A stretch of 54,124 bases of DNA from Veronia nyctiphanis (GCF_004116385.1 NZ_PEIB01000035.1:1-54124), one strand, 5' to 3'. Shown: positions 37,845-47,460, counted from the stretch's first letter. A program made the numbers and translations. Notes: a model not told the origin generated them from the sequence alone.

Positions 37845-39674
37845 GTGAGTAAAGCGGTTGTATCTGATATTTTCGTCTATCCCGTAAAATCAGGTGGTAG
37901 CATTAATCTTTCTCAGTCATGGGTGGAGAAAGAGGGCCTGTCTTTTGATAGGCGTTTTATGATTGCTGAAACCAGCGGAAAGATGCTTACGGGTCGAACT
38001 TCTGTCGAAATCCCTCAAATAACAATCACGTTACAGCCAGACGGGCTTACCTTCACTCACCCTACAATGTCTCCGCTGATACTAAAATATTCAACATTCG
38101 CGATGGACACCTTCAAGACCGGTGTCTGGGATGACGAATTTGAGGGGTTTACAACCACTTCAACCGCAGACGCGTGGCTGAGCCACCTGATAGGAAAAAG
38201 TGTCAAGTTACTCTATACCGGAGAGAAATCGCCTAGGCATGGTTCGAAAGCCAAAGTCGATGTCAGCTTCGCTGATGCATTTCCCTTACTTTTGATTTCA
38301 GAAGCCTCTCTTGAAGCACTTAATGACCGAGCTCCTGAACCCGTCAGTATGTCTCAGTTCAGGACGAACCTCGTAGTAAAAGGGACGAAACCTTTCGAAG
38401 AGGACTCTTGGGCAAAAATCAAAATTGGACAAGTAGAGTTTAAGGTTGATTGTCCATGTAGCCGATGTGTGTTTACAACACTCGATGTTGATGCCGGTAT
38501 TTATCACCCAAAAGGGGAGCCAATAACCACACTCAGTAAATTCAGGACTGACGGAGATGGAAACGTCAACTTTGGCATGAATATCGTGGCTCTCAACGAA
38601 GGTGTCATTTCTGCTGATGACGACATTGAGGTATTGGAATACCGCGACACAGAGGTTTACGAAGATAACACAACGCCAAAATCCCGCCTTGTCTGTGAGG
38701 AACGTGAAGAGGTAGCCAAAGACTTTATGACATTCTGGTTGAAGCCTGAAAACGGCGACGTACCTGAATATAAAGCAGGGCAACACCTTCCTATTGATTT
38801 TTCTATTAACGGTAACATTGTTCAAAGACGTTACACACTCTCTTCTTCACCAACGCGTCCAGACAGATTGTCTATTTCAGTGAAGCGCGTAGAGGGCGGG
38901 TTGGTCTCAAACTGGTTACACGATCATTTTCAGGTCGAAAGCGGTATAAAAGCACAGCTTCCATCGGGTGATTTTCATCTTGATGACGCACCTGAAAAGC
39001 GTCAATCTCTGCTCTTTCTCTCCGCGGGAAGTGGTGTCACTCCCATGGTATCTATGCTGCGGTCATTAGCGGATCGTGACCAAGTCAACGATGTTGTGTT
39101 TTTCCATCAATGTCGGTCTGAAGAGGATATTCCGTTTATCAGTGATTTGAATGACATTGCAGAGCGGTATCCGAGCCTTAAGATTATGATCAACCTGACT
39201 CAGCCAAGCGTTGATTGGGTCGGGATGACTGGGCGTCTTGACCAAGGTCATCTGTCGGCCATTCCGGACCTTCAGGTAAGAGAGACGTTTGTTTGTGGAC
39301 CACAAGGGTTCATGGAGTCTGCCATGGATTTACTTAAGACCGCAGGCGTTGCAGAATCTCAACTGCATCAGGAATTCTTTGCATCGCCTGAAGTGAAAAA
39401 TGACGAGGTGTCTAAGCCAGTTGGAATCCAGATTGATGGTGAGTATGTTCGAGGTGACAATCAGCGCGTATTGTTAACTCAGGCTGAAGAAGCGGGATTG
39501 AACCTTCCTTACAGTTGTCGCGCAGGCGTTTGCGGCACGTGTAAAGTGAAATTGGTGTCAGGTGAAGTCGAACAGCCAGATATGCCAGGTCTGATGCCCG
39601 GAGAGAGTGACGATGGCATGATTTTGGCCTGTTGCTGCGTACCAAAGACAGATATTGAAGTCATTACGCTTTAA
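37845..39674 (+). CDS. MOSC - FAD/NAD reductase - 2Fe-2S ferredoxin fusion protein
   Basis: 609 residues from GTG, with AAAAGGAG before it. MOSC N-terminal barrel about 1-120; MOSC domain about 125-265 with the conserved CPCSRC (Cys208 is the molybdenum-site candidate) and TTLDVDAG. FAD-binding domain about 278-385 with RRYTLSS (328-334). NAD(P) domain about 388-500 with SAGSGVTPM (393-401) and CGPQGFM (484-490). Plant-type ferredoxin about 525-609 with Cys558, Cys563, Cys566 and a final Cys among 596-598. E. coli YcbX has MOSC plus ferredoxin only; here the reductase is fused, so the protein could carry electrons from NAD(P)H to the molybdenum cofactor by itself. Probable role: reduction of N-hydroxylated compounds. 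Own terminator. Confidence 0.9.
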   Translation: MSKAVVSDIFVYPVKSGGSINLSQSWVEKEGLSFDRRFMIAETSGKMLTGRTSVEIPQITITLQPDGLTFTHPTMSPLILKYSTFAMDTFKTGVWDDEFEGFTTTSTADAWLSHLIGKSVKLLYTGEKSPRHGSKAKVDVSFADAFPLLLISEASLEALNDRAPEPVSMSQFRTNLVVKGTKPFEEDSWAKIKIGQVEFKVDCPCSRCVFTTLDVDAGIYHPKGEPITTLSKFRTDGDGNVNFGMNIVALNEGVISADDDIEVLEYRDTEVYEDNTTPKSRLVCEEREEVAKDFMTFWLKPENGDVPEYKAGQHLPIDFSINGNIVQRRYTLSSSPTRPDRLSISVKRVEGGLVSNWLHDHFQVESGIKAQLPSGDFHLDDAPEKRQSLLFLSAGSGVTPMVSMLRSLADRDQVNDVVFFHQCRSEEDIPFISDLNDIAERYPSLKIMINLTQPSVDWVGMTGRLDQGHLSAIPDLQVRETFVCGPQGFMESAMDLLKTAGVAESQLHQEFFASPEVKNDEVSKPVGIQIDGEYVRGDNQRVLLTQAEEAGLNLPYSCRAGVCGTCKVKLVSGEVEQPDMPGLMPGESDDGMILACCCVPKTDIEVITL

Positions 39675-39705
39675 CTCGATGACGCTCATCATTTGAAATT
39701 TGTAG

Positions 39706-39734
39706 GGCACCTCAACACGAGGTGCCTTATTTTT
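39706..39734 (+). terminator. Intrinsic terminator
   Basis: GGCACCTC-AACAC-GAGGTGCC, eight pairs, then TTATTTT. It lies 32 bases after the MOSC-fusion gene. Confidence 0.88.
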
Positions 39735-39936
39735 GAAAGCGCGGCTTTCATTCTTTCATGACCCGTTGACATCTATGCACTTATGAATTGCCCACTACGT
39801 GACGTTTAGATAAAATCGCGCTATGGCGCTATGATTAGACGTAATGGTTTTGACATATTGAATTCTAAATTCGAAGGGGCGCAGTAGGTGTTCAGCGCGG
39901 AGTAGGTTTAGGTTCGATAATACGAAGAGTTTTGGT

Positions 39937-40941
39937 TTGCCGCTAAAGATACTGCTCGCTGATGCTTCCTCTTTTTCTGCCAAGCAGCTCGTCAGAACGT
40001 TGCCTGAGAGTTTTAGTCGTCATGTTCAGACAGTGCATAACGCGCACGATATGTGTCAGTCACTGTTAACCAGTCAGTTTGACGTACTTATCTTTGATAC
40101 TGGTTTCGAGTCCTTAGACACCACGGACGCTATCGACCATTTGCGGAAAGAGCAGAGTGAAATACAGATCATTGCCGTGACAGTTGATATGCAATCAGAG
40201 AATAAAGAGATGCTGATTGCCTCGGGTGTTGAGTATATTTTACAAAAACCTGTTAGTGCCGCTCAGCTAGAAAGTACTTTGTCTGTCTTGTCCGAAAGCA
40301 AACAAAAGAAGGATACCCCTCCCTCAGTTGATGTTTTGATTTCTGCGCTTGGCGCCAGAGAGGTTTATATTGAGGCGGTGCGTTTGGCAATCGCTGAAAT
40401 CTGCGATAAAAACCACGTTAATGACAACTTTGTTCTTGCTGGATTTACGTCTCAGGTAAACGTGATACGCACAAGCGAATTAACGATGACAGTATTCCAC
40501 CGGTTGAAAGAGGCATCATATCGAACATTTGTCACCGAATTGGGGGCGGAAGGCATTTCAGCAGAATGTTTACTTCTGTTGCCCAAGTGCACAGCAGATC
40601 AATATCAGGGGTGGTTGAACGTAGGTGATAGCGTTGAAATAAACGACCAAGAGTCAGCGCGAGACTTCGCGTTGCTAATGACATCTCGAATTGTGTCGGC
40701 ATTCGGCCAGCAGATGGGGTTAAACTTTACGCTACAGTGCCCCCAACGTCTCGATGAAGTTTTTGAAATGTCGACAAATGATTTGGTGAAATTGGAAAAG
40801 TGCTTTGAACACAAAGTCGCCATTGAATTTCATTTTTGGATAGAGAGTAAAGCGTCCGAAGTGTCAGTGTTATTGATTTTTACCGATGATTCAATTCCTC
40901 TCGTGAACAATAAGTTGGCGTATCTGAGTGAAGAGGAGTGA
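39937..40941 (+). CDS. Response regulator with CheC/CheX-like output domain
   Basis: 334 residues. REC domain 1-115: ILLADAS with Asp9, phospho-acceptor Asp54 in DVLIFDTGF, Thr82 in IIAVTVD and Lys104 in ILQKPVS, all in place. C-terminal region 128-334 has a helix-sheet pattern with SARDFALLMTSRIVSAFGQQMGLNFTLQCPQ, which recalls the CheC/CheX phosphatase fold, but the E-x2-N motif needed for CheY-P dephosphorylation is not visible. Start is TTG 39937 with GAAGAG before it. The stop overlaps the PAS gene by GTGA, so both are coupled. Likely a signalling adaptor for chemotaxis or c-di-GMP pathways; no cognate kinase is adjacent. Confidence 0.75.
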   Translation: MPLKILLADASSFSAKQLVRTLPESFSRHVQTVHNAHDMCQSLLTSQFDVLIFDTGFESLDTTDAIDHLRKEQSEIQIIAVTVDMQSENKEMLIASGVEYILQKPVSAAQLESTLSVLSESKQKKDTPPSVDVLISALGAREVYIEAVRLAIAEICDKNHVNDNFVLAGFTSQVNVIRTSELTMTVFHRLKEASYRTFVTELGAEGISAECLLLLPKCTADQYQGWLNVGDSVEINDQESARDFALLMTSRIVSAFGQQMGLNFTLQCPQRLDEVFEMSTNDLVKLEKCFEHKVAIEFHFWIESKASEVSVLLIFTDDSIPLVNNKLAYLSEEE

Positions 40942-41348
40942 CAACATTGTCAGATGATGAATTTGATGCTCTCAACCGGATGCTGGATATTATTCAGCAT
41001 ATTGATGTTGGCGTTATTGTCCTCAACAAGAATCTGGAAATTGAGCTTTGGAACAGCTTCATGACTCATCACACCGGCTTCTTATCAAATCAGGTAAAGA
41101 ATAAGCGTCTTTTTGAGGTGTTTCCCACAATTGATCAAGGCTGGTTTATGTCGAAAATTTCTCCGGCTTTCGAACATAAAGTGGCACAATTTAGTCTAAA
41201 CAGTGACAGAGAACCCTATTTTTTGGGCCGCTCCACACGCCCTATCACCGGAAAAAAACGTCCTGTCCGACAGGATGTGACGTTTAAACCGTTAACAAGT
41301 CTGACTGGTAAGGTCAGCCATATCGGGGTGTTTATATATCACCGTTAA
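40938..41348 (+). CDS. Single-domain PAS protein coupled to the REC protein
   Basis: 136 residues starting GTG 40938, overlapping the upstream stop (GTGA). PAS fold: NRMLDIIQHIDVGVIVLNKNLEIELWNSFMTHHTGF as the first strands and helix, then LFEVFPTIDQGWF, and the ending VRQDVTFKPLTSLTGKVSHIGVFIYH as the last strands. No kinase, GGDEF or HTH domain is attached, so it must work through a partner, most likely the REC protein encoded just before. No cofactor ligand can be recognised. Translational coupling suggests a fixed ratio of the two proteins. Confidence 0.8.
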   Translation: MTTLSDDEFDALNRMLDIIQHIDVGVIVLNKNLEIELWNSFMTHHTGFLSNQVKNKRLFEVFPTIDQGWFMSKISPAFEHKVAQFSLNSDREPYFLGRSTRPITGKKRPVRQDVTFKPLTSLTGKVSHIGVFIYHR

Positions 41349-41433
41349 GGCTGTTTACGATAGACCGAACTCTTTGCAAATCCAGCTAAACGGGCACGGC
41401 AACGATTTTATGTATGCCGCACCTACGAATTAC

Positions 41434-42212
41434 TTAAATTTTACAATTTGGCGCCTGCATTTTTTGCCCGGGTAATACACCTATGGCGGCTCGCAAATCA
41501 TTAATTCGCGTGTTGCTGGAAGGGTGAGTGGATAAAAGTTCTGGTGGCGCACCTTTCGAGCTCTGGCCATGTTTTGCCATAAAGTTACACTTTGATTCGG
41601 TCTAAAACCCGCTTCGTTCATGATTTTCAGGCCGATTAAGTCAGACTCGGTTTCATGTGCGCGGCTGAAAGGGAGGATCACACCAAGCTGAAGACCAATG
41701 CCAAGACCTGACATGATTTCATTTTTGTATTCGCTTTGCAGTGCCACACTCGCTATCTGTAGCGCAGAGTTACTGGCGATAGAGTGGGATACGCGTTCTG
41801 CACCATGATTTGCCAGCACATGACCGATTTCATGTCCGATAACAGCAGCAAGTTGATCTTGTGTTTTTGCTACTTTAAGCAGGCCGGTATAAACGCCAAT
41901 CTTTCCGCCAGGGAGCGCGAAGGCGTTGACCTGAGGGCTATCAAAGACAACAACTTCCCATTGTTTAAATTCGGCTTGCGGCGGCACAACACGAAGCAAA
42001 GCGTCAGTCACACAGTTAACGTACCTGACGGTTGATCTGTTTGAGCTGATTTTTTCTTTTTGTTTTATTTCATCAAATGCTTGTAAACCCATTTGTGCCA
42101 TTTGCTGGCCATCAGTGATGATGAATTGACTCCTGCCAGTTGGAGATGTTGCACAGGCGGTCAGCAAACACATTGCTCCAACGAGAGCTGCTTTAAGACT
42201 GTGATGACTCAT
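41434..42212 (-). pseudogene. M48-family lipoprotein metalloprotease, frameshifted
   Basis: Outer- or inner-membrane-anchored periplasmic protease of the LoiP/YcaL kind. Lipobox LLTAC with Cys20. Zinc motif HEIGH (127-131), third ligand region SRAHETESDLIGLKIM with Glu. The direct frame ends in an unlikely tail (PATRELMICEPP). Restoring one A in the A3 of the coding strand (TTT at 41554-41556) gives the expected end RKGAPPELLSTHPSSNTRINDL...VLPGQ...NCKI, with the conserved LSTHPS substrate segment, stop at 41434-41436 and 259 residues in all. Substrates in this family include misfolded outer-membrane proteins. The indel is in a homopolymer and is probably a sequencing error. Confidence 0.87.
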
Positions 42213-42318
42213 TGAAACGTCCCTTTTTTAATTTCATTAATCCAAGCTTAGCATTGTCACATGGCTGAGTTTACCTAAAAATAAAGAACAAACTGATTAG
42301 CGTAAATAGGGATGTATT

Positions 42319-42747
42319 TTGGCGATTTGGAAAAAAGACATTTCACTCGAAAACCTGAACAAAACATCTGAAGACACCATGGTGGAGCATTTAGGTATTG
42401 TATTTACAGCATTTGACGAGAAGAGCATTTCAGGCACAATGCCTGTCGATAAGCGGACTCATCAACCACTTGGTCTATTGCACGGTGGTGCATCTGTAGT
42501 ATTGGCAGAAACTTTGGGCTCGGTAGCAGCTAACTTTGCTGTTGATGAGGGGAAATATTGCGTCGGTCTCGACATAAATGCGAATCACGTGAGGGCTGTT
42601 CGTTCTGGCACGGTGACTGGCCGTGCCACTGCTGTGCATATTGGTGCCACAACGCATGTCTGGGCGATTGAAATTACTGATGAGCGAGACAGACTCGTCT
42701 GTACCTGCCGCCTTACTATTGCGGTGTTGAAGAAAAAGAGAAATTAA
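42319..42747 (+). CDS. menI: 1,4-dihydroxy-2-naphthoyl-CoA thioesterase (MenI/YdiI type)
   Basis: 142-residue hot-dog thioesterase. The start is TTG 42319, with AGGGA 6 bases before it, and gives MAIWKKDISLENLN, which aligns with YdiI. The active segment is LGLLHGGASVVLAETLGS with catalytic Glu64. GLDINANHVRAVRSGTVTGRA and the strand THVWAIEITDERDRLVCTCRLTIAVL are typical. It hydrolyses DHNA-CoA in menaquinone synthesis, with broad acyl-CoA specificity. The next gene starts one base after its stop, so they form an operon. Confidence 0.92.
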   Translation: MAIWKKDISLENLNKTSEDTMVEHLGIVFTAFDEKSISGTMPVDKRTHQPLGLLHGGASVVLAETLGSVAANFAVDEGKYCVGLDINANHVRAVRSGTVTGRATAVHIGATTHVWAIEITDERDRLVCTCRLTIAVLKKKRN

Positions 42748-42748
42748 A

Positions 42749-42979
42749 TTGGTTATAGATATTCCGGGCGGAAAGTTAATCGTGACTGCCCATGAAGTTA
42801 TGGTGAAGCTACAGCAAAACAGAATGACGCTTCAGGCGCAAACGGACGATATTAGCATCCTGGGCGGCGCTAATATGCTTGTCGCCAATGGCGGTAGTGT
42901 CAACTGGAGTATTTCTCTTGGCTCAGAGGAAATAGCCAAAAATGTGAGTGAAGCTAGCGGCGTAGCAATAAAGCGATAA
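42749..42979 (+). CDS. DUF3389-like small protein
   Basis: 76 residues, TTG start one base after the menI stop, with AGAG in the menI 3' end as the site. Pattern: VIDIPGGKLIVTAHEVMVKLQQNRMTLQAQTDDISILGGANMLVANGGSVNWSISLGSEEIAKN, mostly beta strand. This is typical of a small Vibrio protein family listed as DUF3389. No function is known; the position suggests expression together with MenI. Terminator immediately after the stop. Confidence 0.72.
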   Translation: MVIDIPGGKLIVTAHEVMVKLQQNRMTLQAQTDDISILGGANMLVANGGSVNWSISLGSEEIAKNVSEASGVAIKR

Positions 42980-42982
42980 AAA

Positions 42983-43013
42983 AGCCGGACGCTTATGTCC
43001 GGCTCTGTTTTTT
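42983..43013 (+). terminator. Intrinsic terminator of the menI operon
   Basis: Eight-base stem AGCCGGAC/GTCCGGCT, 6-base loop, then CTGTTTTTT. It starts within four bases of the stop codon. Confidence 0.9.
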
Positions 43014-43063
43014 ATACGAATCTTTTGATTCAGCGAATATATGGCGCTCTTAACTACAGAGAG

Positions 43064-43879
43064 TTAGCACTCTGCATTGACTTCATAACTGGTAAATTTA
43101 CGGATATTGATAACGCCAGTATCAAAGAATAAGTACTGTCCTTTTATTCCTTGCAACACACCAGAAACGACTGGGTTTTTATCAAAGTTATGAGAGCTGA
43201 TCTTTGTCGGGTGTTGTTCGACGGGGTAGCTAATTTCAACGACTTCCTGTTGTATGTCCTCGATGGCATCGTCACCAAACTCTGCAGTGATTGAAGCAAG
43301 TTGTTCTTTGACCATAGGAATCAGACGTGCAGCTTCTGCGTGCAAGTCTATGTTGTCATTGTCGCCCTTGAGCATTGCTCGCCAGTTGGTTTTGTCGGCG
43401 ACCCAATTGCCTAGGGCGATTTCAACCAGACCAGAAATGTGACGCGTTTTTACTTTCATAATCGGCAGTGCTTGAGTGGCACCTTGGTCAATCCAACGCG
43501 TTGGGATCTGGCTTGCCCGAGTAATACCCACCTTTAGGCCTGAGGTATTTGATAGGTAAACGATGTGGTCAGTCATACAAAACTGTTGGCCCCATTCCGG
43601 CTCACGGCATGTCCCTTCAGCAAAATGACAGGTTTCAGGTTTCATAATGCACATATCACAGCGGGCAAGCTTTTTCATGCAAGGAAAACAATGTCCTTGG
43701 CTATAGCTTTTCTTGGTTTTTTTACCGCATGCATCGCAGTATATATTTCCGGTATGGGTAAGGGTGAGTGATTTTCCGATCAGGTCGTTCAGTAAGATTT
43801 CTTCCTTACCAACAGGTAAACGGTATTGTACAGCACCCTCGAGAGAGCTGCGCATTTTGCTCAAAGTTCCAGTAATCAT
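43064..43879 (-). CDS. DUF2797 zinc-finger protein with GIY-YIG-like segment
   Basis: 271 residues. The N-terminal half carries a cysteine array: IYCDACGKKTKKSYSQGHCFPCMKKLARCDMCIMKPETCHF, then GTCREPEWG, consistent with two zinc sites. Then HIVYLSNTSGLKVGITRASQIPTRWIDQGA resembles the GIY-YIG nuclease core, the known feature of DUF2797. The C-terminal half ends with LFFDTGVINIRKFTSYEV. The family is widespread in gamma-proteobacteria and uncharacterised. Poor Shine-Dalgarno; the gene stands alone. Confidence 0.87.
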   Translation of the reverse strand: MITGTLSKMRSSLEGAVQYRLPVGKEEILLNDLIGKSLTLTHTGNIYCDACGKKTKKSYSQGHCFPCMKKLARCDMCIMKPETCHFAEGTCREPEWGQQFCMTDHIVYLSNTSGLKVGITRASQIPTRWIDQGATQALPIMKVKTRHISGLVEIALGNWVADKTNWRAMLKGDNDNIDLHAEAARLIPMVKEQLASITAEFGDDAIEDIQQEVVEISYPVEQHPTKISSHNFDKNPVVSGVLQGIKGQYLFFDTGVINIRKFTSYEVNAEC

Positions 43880-44009
43880 TGCTATCTACTTATTGTGTTT
43901 TTGGCAAGTGTATCAGAGAGGGCTGGTGTTCGCTGGCTAAAATCGATGCATTTAAACCTGTATGTAACGTAAGTGGAAAATAGGCAAAAACCACAAGCCT
44001 AAAGCCCAG

Positions 44010-44963
44010 CTACTGAAGGGTAACAGAGACTGGACAATGATCGGAAAGTCGATGATTTGCGCTCAGGTGATAGGGATATTGATATTGTTCAGCCTTTACA
44101 GTCTTGCTGCTGATGAGCAATTGACTACTTAAGATATGATCGACGAGGTTTGTGTAAACCATTTTTTCCCAACGTTGCAGTCTGTGATTGTAACGTTTTA
44201 CTTTACACTGAGATGAAACGTTTTTGGTCAACAAGGCTGGTTGTGATGCGTGACCATCCGACAGTATCTGAGAAACGCGATTCCCCTCAATATTAAGGTA
44301 ATGATTAAAATCGCCTGCAATCATGTACTGCTGCTGTTTTTTCTCTCTGTCTGAAATCCATGCGTTTAATTCGTCAGCTTGTTCATAGAGCTTTCGACAA
44401 TCACGTGTTCGCTTCGAGTGCTTGTGGAAGCACCCTGATTTTAAATGTATAGAGAGAAGGTGTATGGGTTTCGAATTCATCGGCCTGATTTCAATATAAT
44501 CGCCATATCTCAAGCCACTTTTGCGGAAAAAACTGGGTAAAGACAGAGCGACGTCGTCCGGGTGGTCGAGGACGGTTAACCCCATTTTGACAACCCACCC
44601 AGTATATTGCTGACTAGTGATAGATGGCTGGTCATCTCGTCGTTCGGAAAAGTAAATTGCATATTGATCTGATGGAACAATCCGCCGCAAAGCGTCTTCT
44701 GAGTCAACTTCTTGAAAAGCCATTACATCGGGCTCAATGTCTGAAAATATCTGAGCAAGTGCCGAATAGTCTGTATCGACGCGCTTCGTTTGCTCCAAAT
44801 CCCCTTTATCAGACAGCCACTCTAGATTCCAAGTCGTTACTTTTATTGCCGCAGTCGCTTTCGCTGAAAAAAAGTACAGGCAAACAACAAGCACAAAATA
44901 GACAACACTATAAGTGGTCTGATTTCGGTCTGAGGTGTTTGGTCTTCGCGGTAAAACGATCAT
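44010..44963 (-). CDS. Endonuclease/exonuclease/phosphatase-family protein, exported
   Basis: 317 residues from ATG 44963 (an in-frame TTG is 9 bases upstream; neither has a clear Shine-Dalgarno). Hydrophobic signal sequence or anchor at about 19-38 (VVYFVLVVCLYFFSAKATAAI). EEP motifs in order: VTTWNLEWL, DVMAFQEVDS (metal Glu), LLSIHLKSGC, MIAGDFNHYL (Asp-Asn) and LSDHCPVSVTL (Asp-His). Two Cys pairs (GCFHKHSKRTRDC and SSQCKV) may be disulphides in the periplasm. Probably a secreted or periplasmic nuclease or phosphodiesterase. Intact, unlike the cytoplasmic relative at 1949. Confidence 0.88.
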   Translation of the reverse strand: MIVLPRRPNTSDRNQTTYSVVYFVLVVCLYFFSAKATAAIKVTTWNLEWLSDKGDLEQTKRVDTDYSALAQIFSDIEPDVMAFQEVDSEDALRRIVPSDQYAIYFSERRDDQPSITSQQYTGWVVKMGLTVLDHPDDVALSLPSFFRKSGLRYGDYIEIRPMNSKPIHLLSIHLKSGCFHKHSKRTRDCRKLYEQADELNAWISDREKKQQQYMIAGDFNHYLNIEGNRVSQILSDGHASQPALLTKNVSSQCKVKRYNHRLQRWEKMVYTNLVDHILSSQLLISSKTVKAEQYQYPYHLSANHRLSDHCPVSVTLQ

Positions 44964-45268
44964 GGCGTTCAAATAGCTATCATGTCTGACATAACTTCAT
45001 AATTTGCATAAATATACAGACATGGCGCTCATTTTCAAAAGTGATAGATACTTGATGAGGTATTACGCGAAGTTTTTGCTGTGGATTGGATGAAAAGCCA
45101 TCATTGTTTGATGGCGAATTGAGCTGTAAAAACAGTTGTTCATTTCTATTGCCAAATTTACAGCATAAAAGACCCCAAAACATTCATGTGTAAGGTTTTA
45201 CCGACGTGAAACTTTGTGTATGTTGTCTGGCATACTGAGATAAGTAAAAAGAGATAAGGAAGTTACTT

Positions 45269-46449
45269 ATGTTTGATCTGCTTACGCCTGCTCAGCAGGA
45301 TCCTATTCTGTCTTTGACGATTGCATTCAGAGAAGATCCTCGAGAGCAGAAAATCGATCTGGGTATTGGTGTTTATCGCGATAACAATGGCCAGACACCT
45401 ATCATGCAAGCCGTGCGCAAAGCGCAGCAGCAGCTGGCAGAGACTCAGGAATCTAAAAGTTATGTTGGCCTAGCAGGCAGTGAGCCTTTCAATCAGGCGA
45501 TCACCGACCTGCTTTTAAAAGGGACTGATGGCTATAGCCGCAGTGCGACTGTGCAAACACCGGGTGCCAGTGGTGCGCTCCGTATGCTGGCTGACTTGAT
45601 GCATGTTGCTAAGCCGCAAACGACAGTCTGGATCAGTGACCCAAGCTATGTGAATCATAAGCCTGTTATGGAAGCTGCAGGCCTTAAAGTACGTTTCTAC
45701 CCGTACTTCGACCGTCAGACGAAAACAGTAAATATCGACGCGATGCTGAAAACGCTGTCAGAAGCAGGTCAGGATGACGTAGTACTTCTGCACGGTTGTT
45801 GCCACAACCCAACGGGTGCAGACATTCGCCCAGAACATTGGCAAGCAATCACTGAAATGGCGCAAAAACAAGGTTTCACGCCGTTTGTTGACATCGCCTA
45901 TCAGGGCTTTGGTGATGGTATTGAAGAAGATGCTTATGGCGTTCGTTTGCTTGCAGACAACGTTGAAGAACTAATGATCTCAACGTCATGCTCAAAGAAC
46001 TTTGGTCTTTACCGTGAGCGTACCGGTGCAGCAATCGTTGTGAGCAAAAACCGCGAAACAGCTTGAATGCAAAAGGTCGTATCCTGACTCTGGCGCGTGC
46101 AACTTACACAATGCCGCCTGATCACGGTGCAGCGATTGTCGAAAAAGTACTGACACAACCAGAACTGACTCAAATCTGGCGTCAAGAGCTGGACGACATG
46201 AATGCTCGCATTCTGCGTCTTCGTGAAGGTCTGAGTGGTGCGCTGAAGGCCCGTTGTGGAGATGACCGCTTTGAGTTCATCAAAGAACATAAAGGCATGT
46301 TCTCTGTACTGGGTATGGAAACTGCCCAAGTTGATCGCCTGCGCGACGAGTTTGGTATTTATGCTGTTGGCGATAGTCGCATTAACATTGCAGGCCTTGC
46401 TGAAGCCGATATTGATTATCTTGCAGACGCACTGATTGCCGTTTCGTAA
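45269..46449 (+). pseudogene. Aspartate/aromatic aminotransferase, frameshifted
   Basis: PLP enzyme of class I, about 393 residues when repaired. Start ATG 45269 with AAGGAAG. Landmarks: LGIGVYRDNNGQTP, GASGALRMLADLM (PLP phosphate site), HNPTGAD with Asn180, VDIAYQGFGDG with Asp208 and Tyr211, PLP Lys243 in STSCSKNFGLYRERTG with Arg251. One base is missing at the TT pair 46063-46064; the frame then continues NAKGRILTLARATYTMPPDHGAAIV up to RINIAGLAEADIDYL, with the substrate-binding Arg. Transaminates aspartate or aromatic amino acids; AspC or TyrB type is not decided. The indel is in a homopolymer and the rest is fully conserved, so sequencing error is likely. Confidence 0.9.
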
Positions 46450-46466
46450 TTTGGTAATACGCTAAC

Positions 46467-46500
46467 AAAAAAGCCAGTGTATGAAGCACTGGCTTTTTTT
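46467..46500. terminator. Bidirectional terminator between aminotransferase and rbgA
   Basis: Stem AGCCAGTG/CACTGGCT extended by A6 on the left and T7 on the right, 7-base loop. It can terminate both convergent genes. Confidence 0.92.
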
Positions 46501-46524
46501 ATGTCTGAGCTTGTTAAGAGGCGC

Positions 46525-47460
46525 TTAGCGTTTGTTTTTGAGATAACGCTTGCGTCTCTCTTCTTTTCTCGCTGCTTTCTCTTCCGCTTTACGTTGATTT
46601 TCTTCTTCAACTTCAACCAATTCCTGAGTGATCATGTCGGGATGTTCAAGGGTGATTAAGCCTAAAGTGCCATTCCTTAGATCATTTATCAGTATCTCGG
46701 ATACTTTATGAATATCGATTCGACCACCGGCACGAAGACAACCCCGTTTCCTGCCAATCTCTTCCATCAGCTCTATTTCAGTTTCAGGCAGTTCACCCAG
46801 TCCATAGCGCTCTTGCAGCAGTTGAGGATATTTAGTCGCGAGATACTCAACGGTATAAAACGCAACGTCTTCATATTCCATTGCTGTATCTTTTACAGCA
46901 CCAGTTGCAGCTAACCGGAATCCACTGTGTGGGTTTTCAACTTTTGGCCACAGAATTCCCGGTGTGTCAGAAAGCACAACGCCATTTTGTAGATTGATAC
47001 GTTGCTGTTGACGAGTGACTGCTGGTTGGTTACCTGTTTTGGCGACGACACGGCCTGCCAACGTGTTGATGATGGTCGATTTACCCACATTCGGGATGCC
47101 CATAATCATAGTTCGGATATTCTTACCGGTTTCCTGACGGTGCGGAGCAAGCTTCTGGCACAGGTCCATGATCTTGTTCACTTCGCTGACTTGCTCGGTA
47201 GTGATCGCCATGGCTTTTACGCCTTGCTCTTTTTCAAGATGCTCCAGCCATATTGCCGTCATCTCAGGGTCAGCAAGGTCGCGCTTGTTTAGCACTTTAA
47301 TCACTGGCTTATCGCGGCGAATTCGACGGATGAGGGGGTTCTCGCTGCTAAAAGGGATTCGAGCGTCCAATACTTCTATGATGACATCGATCTTTGGAAC
47401 GACTTCTTGAATCTCTTTTTGCGCCTTGTGCATGTGGCCAGGAAACCATTGGATGGACAT
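46525..47460 (-). CDS. rbgA: Ribosome biogenesis GTPase RbgA/YlqF type
   Basis: 311 residues, circularly permuted GTPase. Motif order is G4 NKRD (58-61), G1 GIPNVGKST (121-129), G3 DTPG (165-168), as expected for the permuted YlqF/YawG class. The N-terminus MSIQWFPGHMHKAQKEI is the family hallmark. The C-terminal ANTAR-like helical part spans about 185-280, followed by a very basic, charged coil (EEKAARKEERRKRYLKNKR). In Bacillus subtilis RbgA matures the 50S subunit; in gamma-proteobacteria the role is similar by inference. Single leftward gene. Confidence 0.92.
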   Translation of the reverse strand: MSIQWFPGHMHKAQKEIQEVVPKIDVIIEVLDARIPFSSENPLIRRIRRDKPVIKVLNKRDLADPEMTAIWLEHLEKEQGVKAMAITTEQVSEVNKIMDLCQKLAPHRQETGKNIRTMIMGIPNVGKSTIINTLAGRVVAKTGNQPAVTRQQQRINLQNGVVLSDTPGILWPKVENPHSGFRLAATGAVKDTAMEYEDVAFYTVEYLATKYPQLLQERYGLGELPETEIELMEEIGRKRGCLRAGGRIDIHKVSEILINDLRNGTLGLITLEHPDMITQELVEVEEENQRKAEEKAARKEERRKRYLKNKR

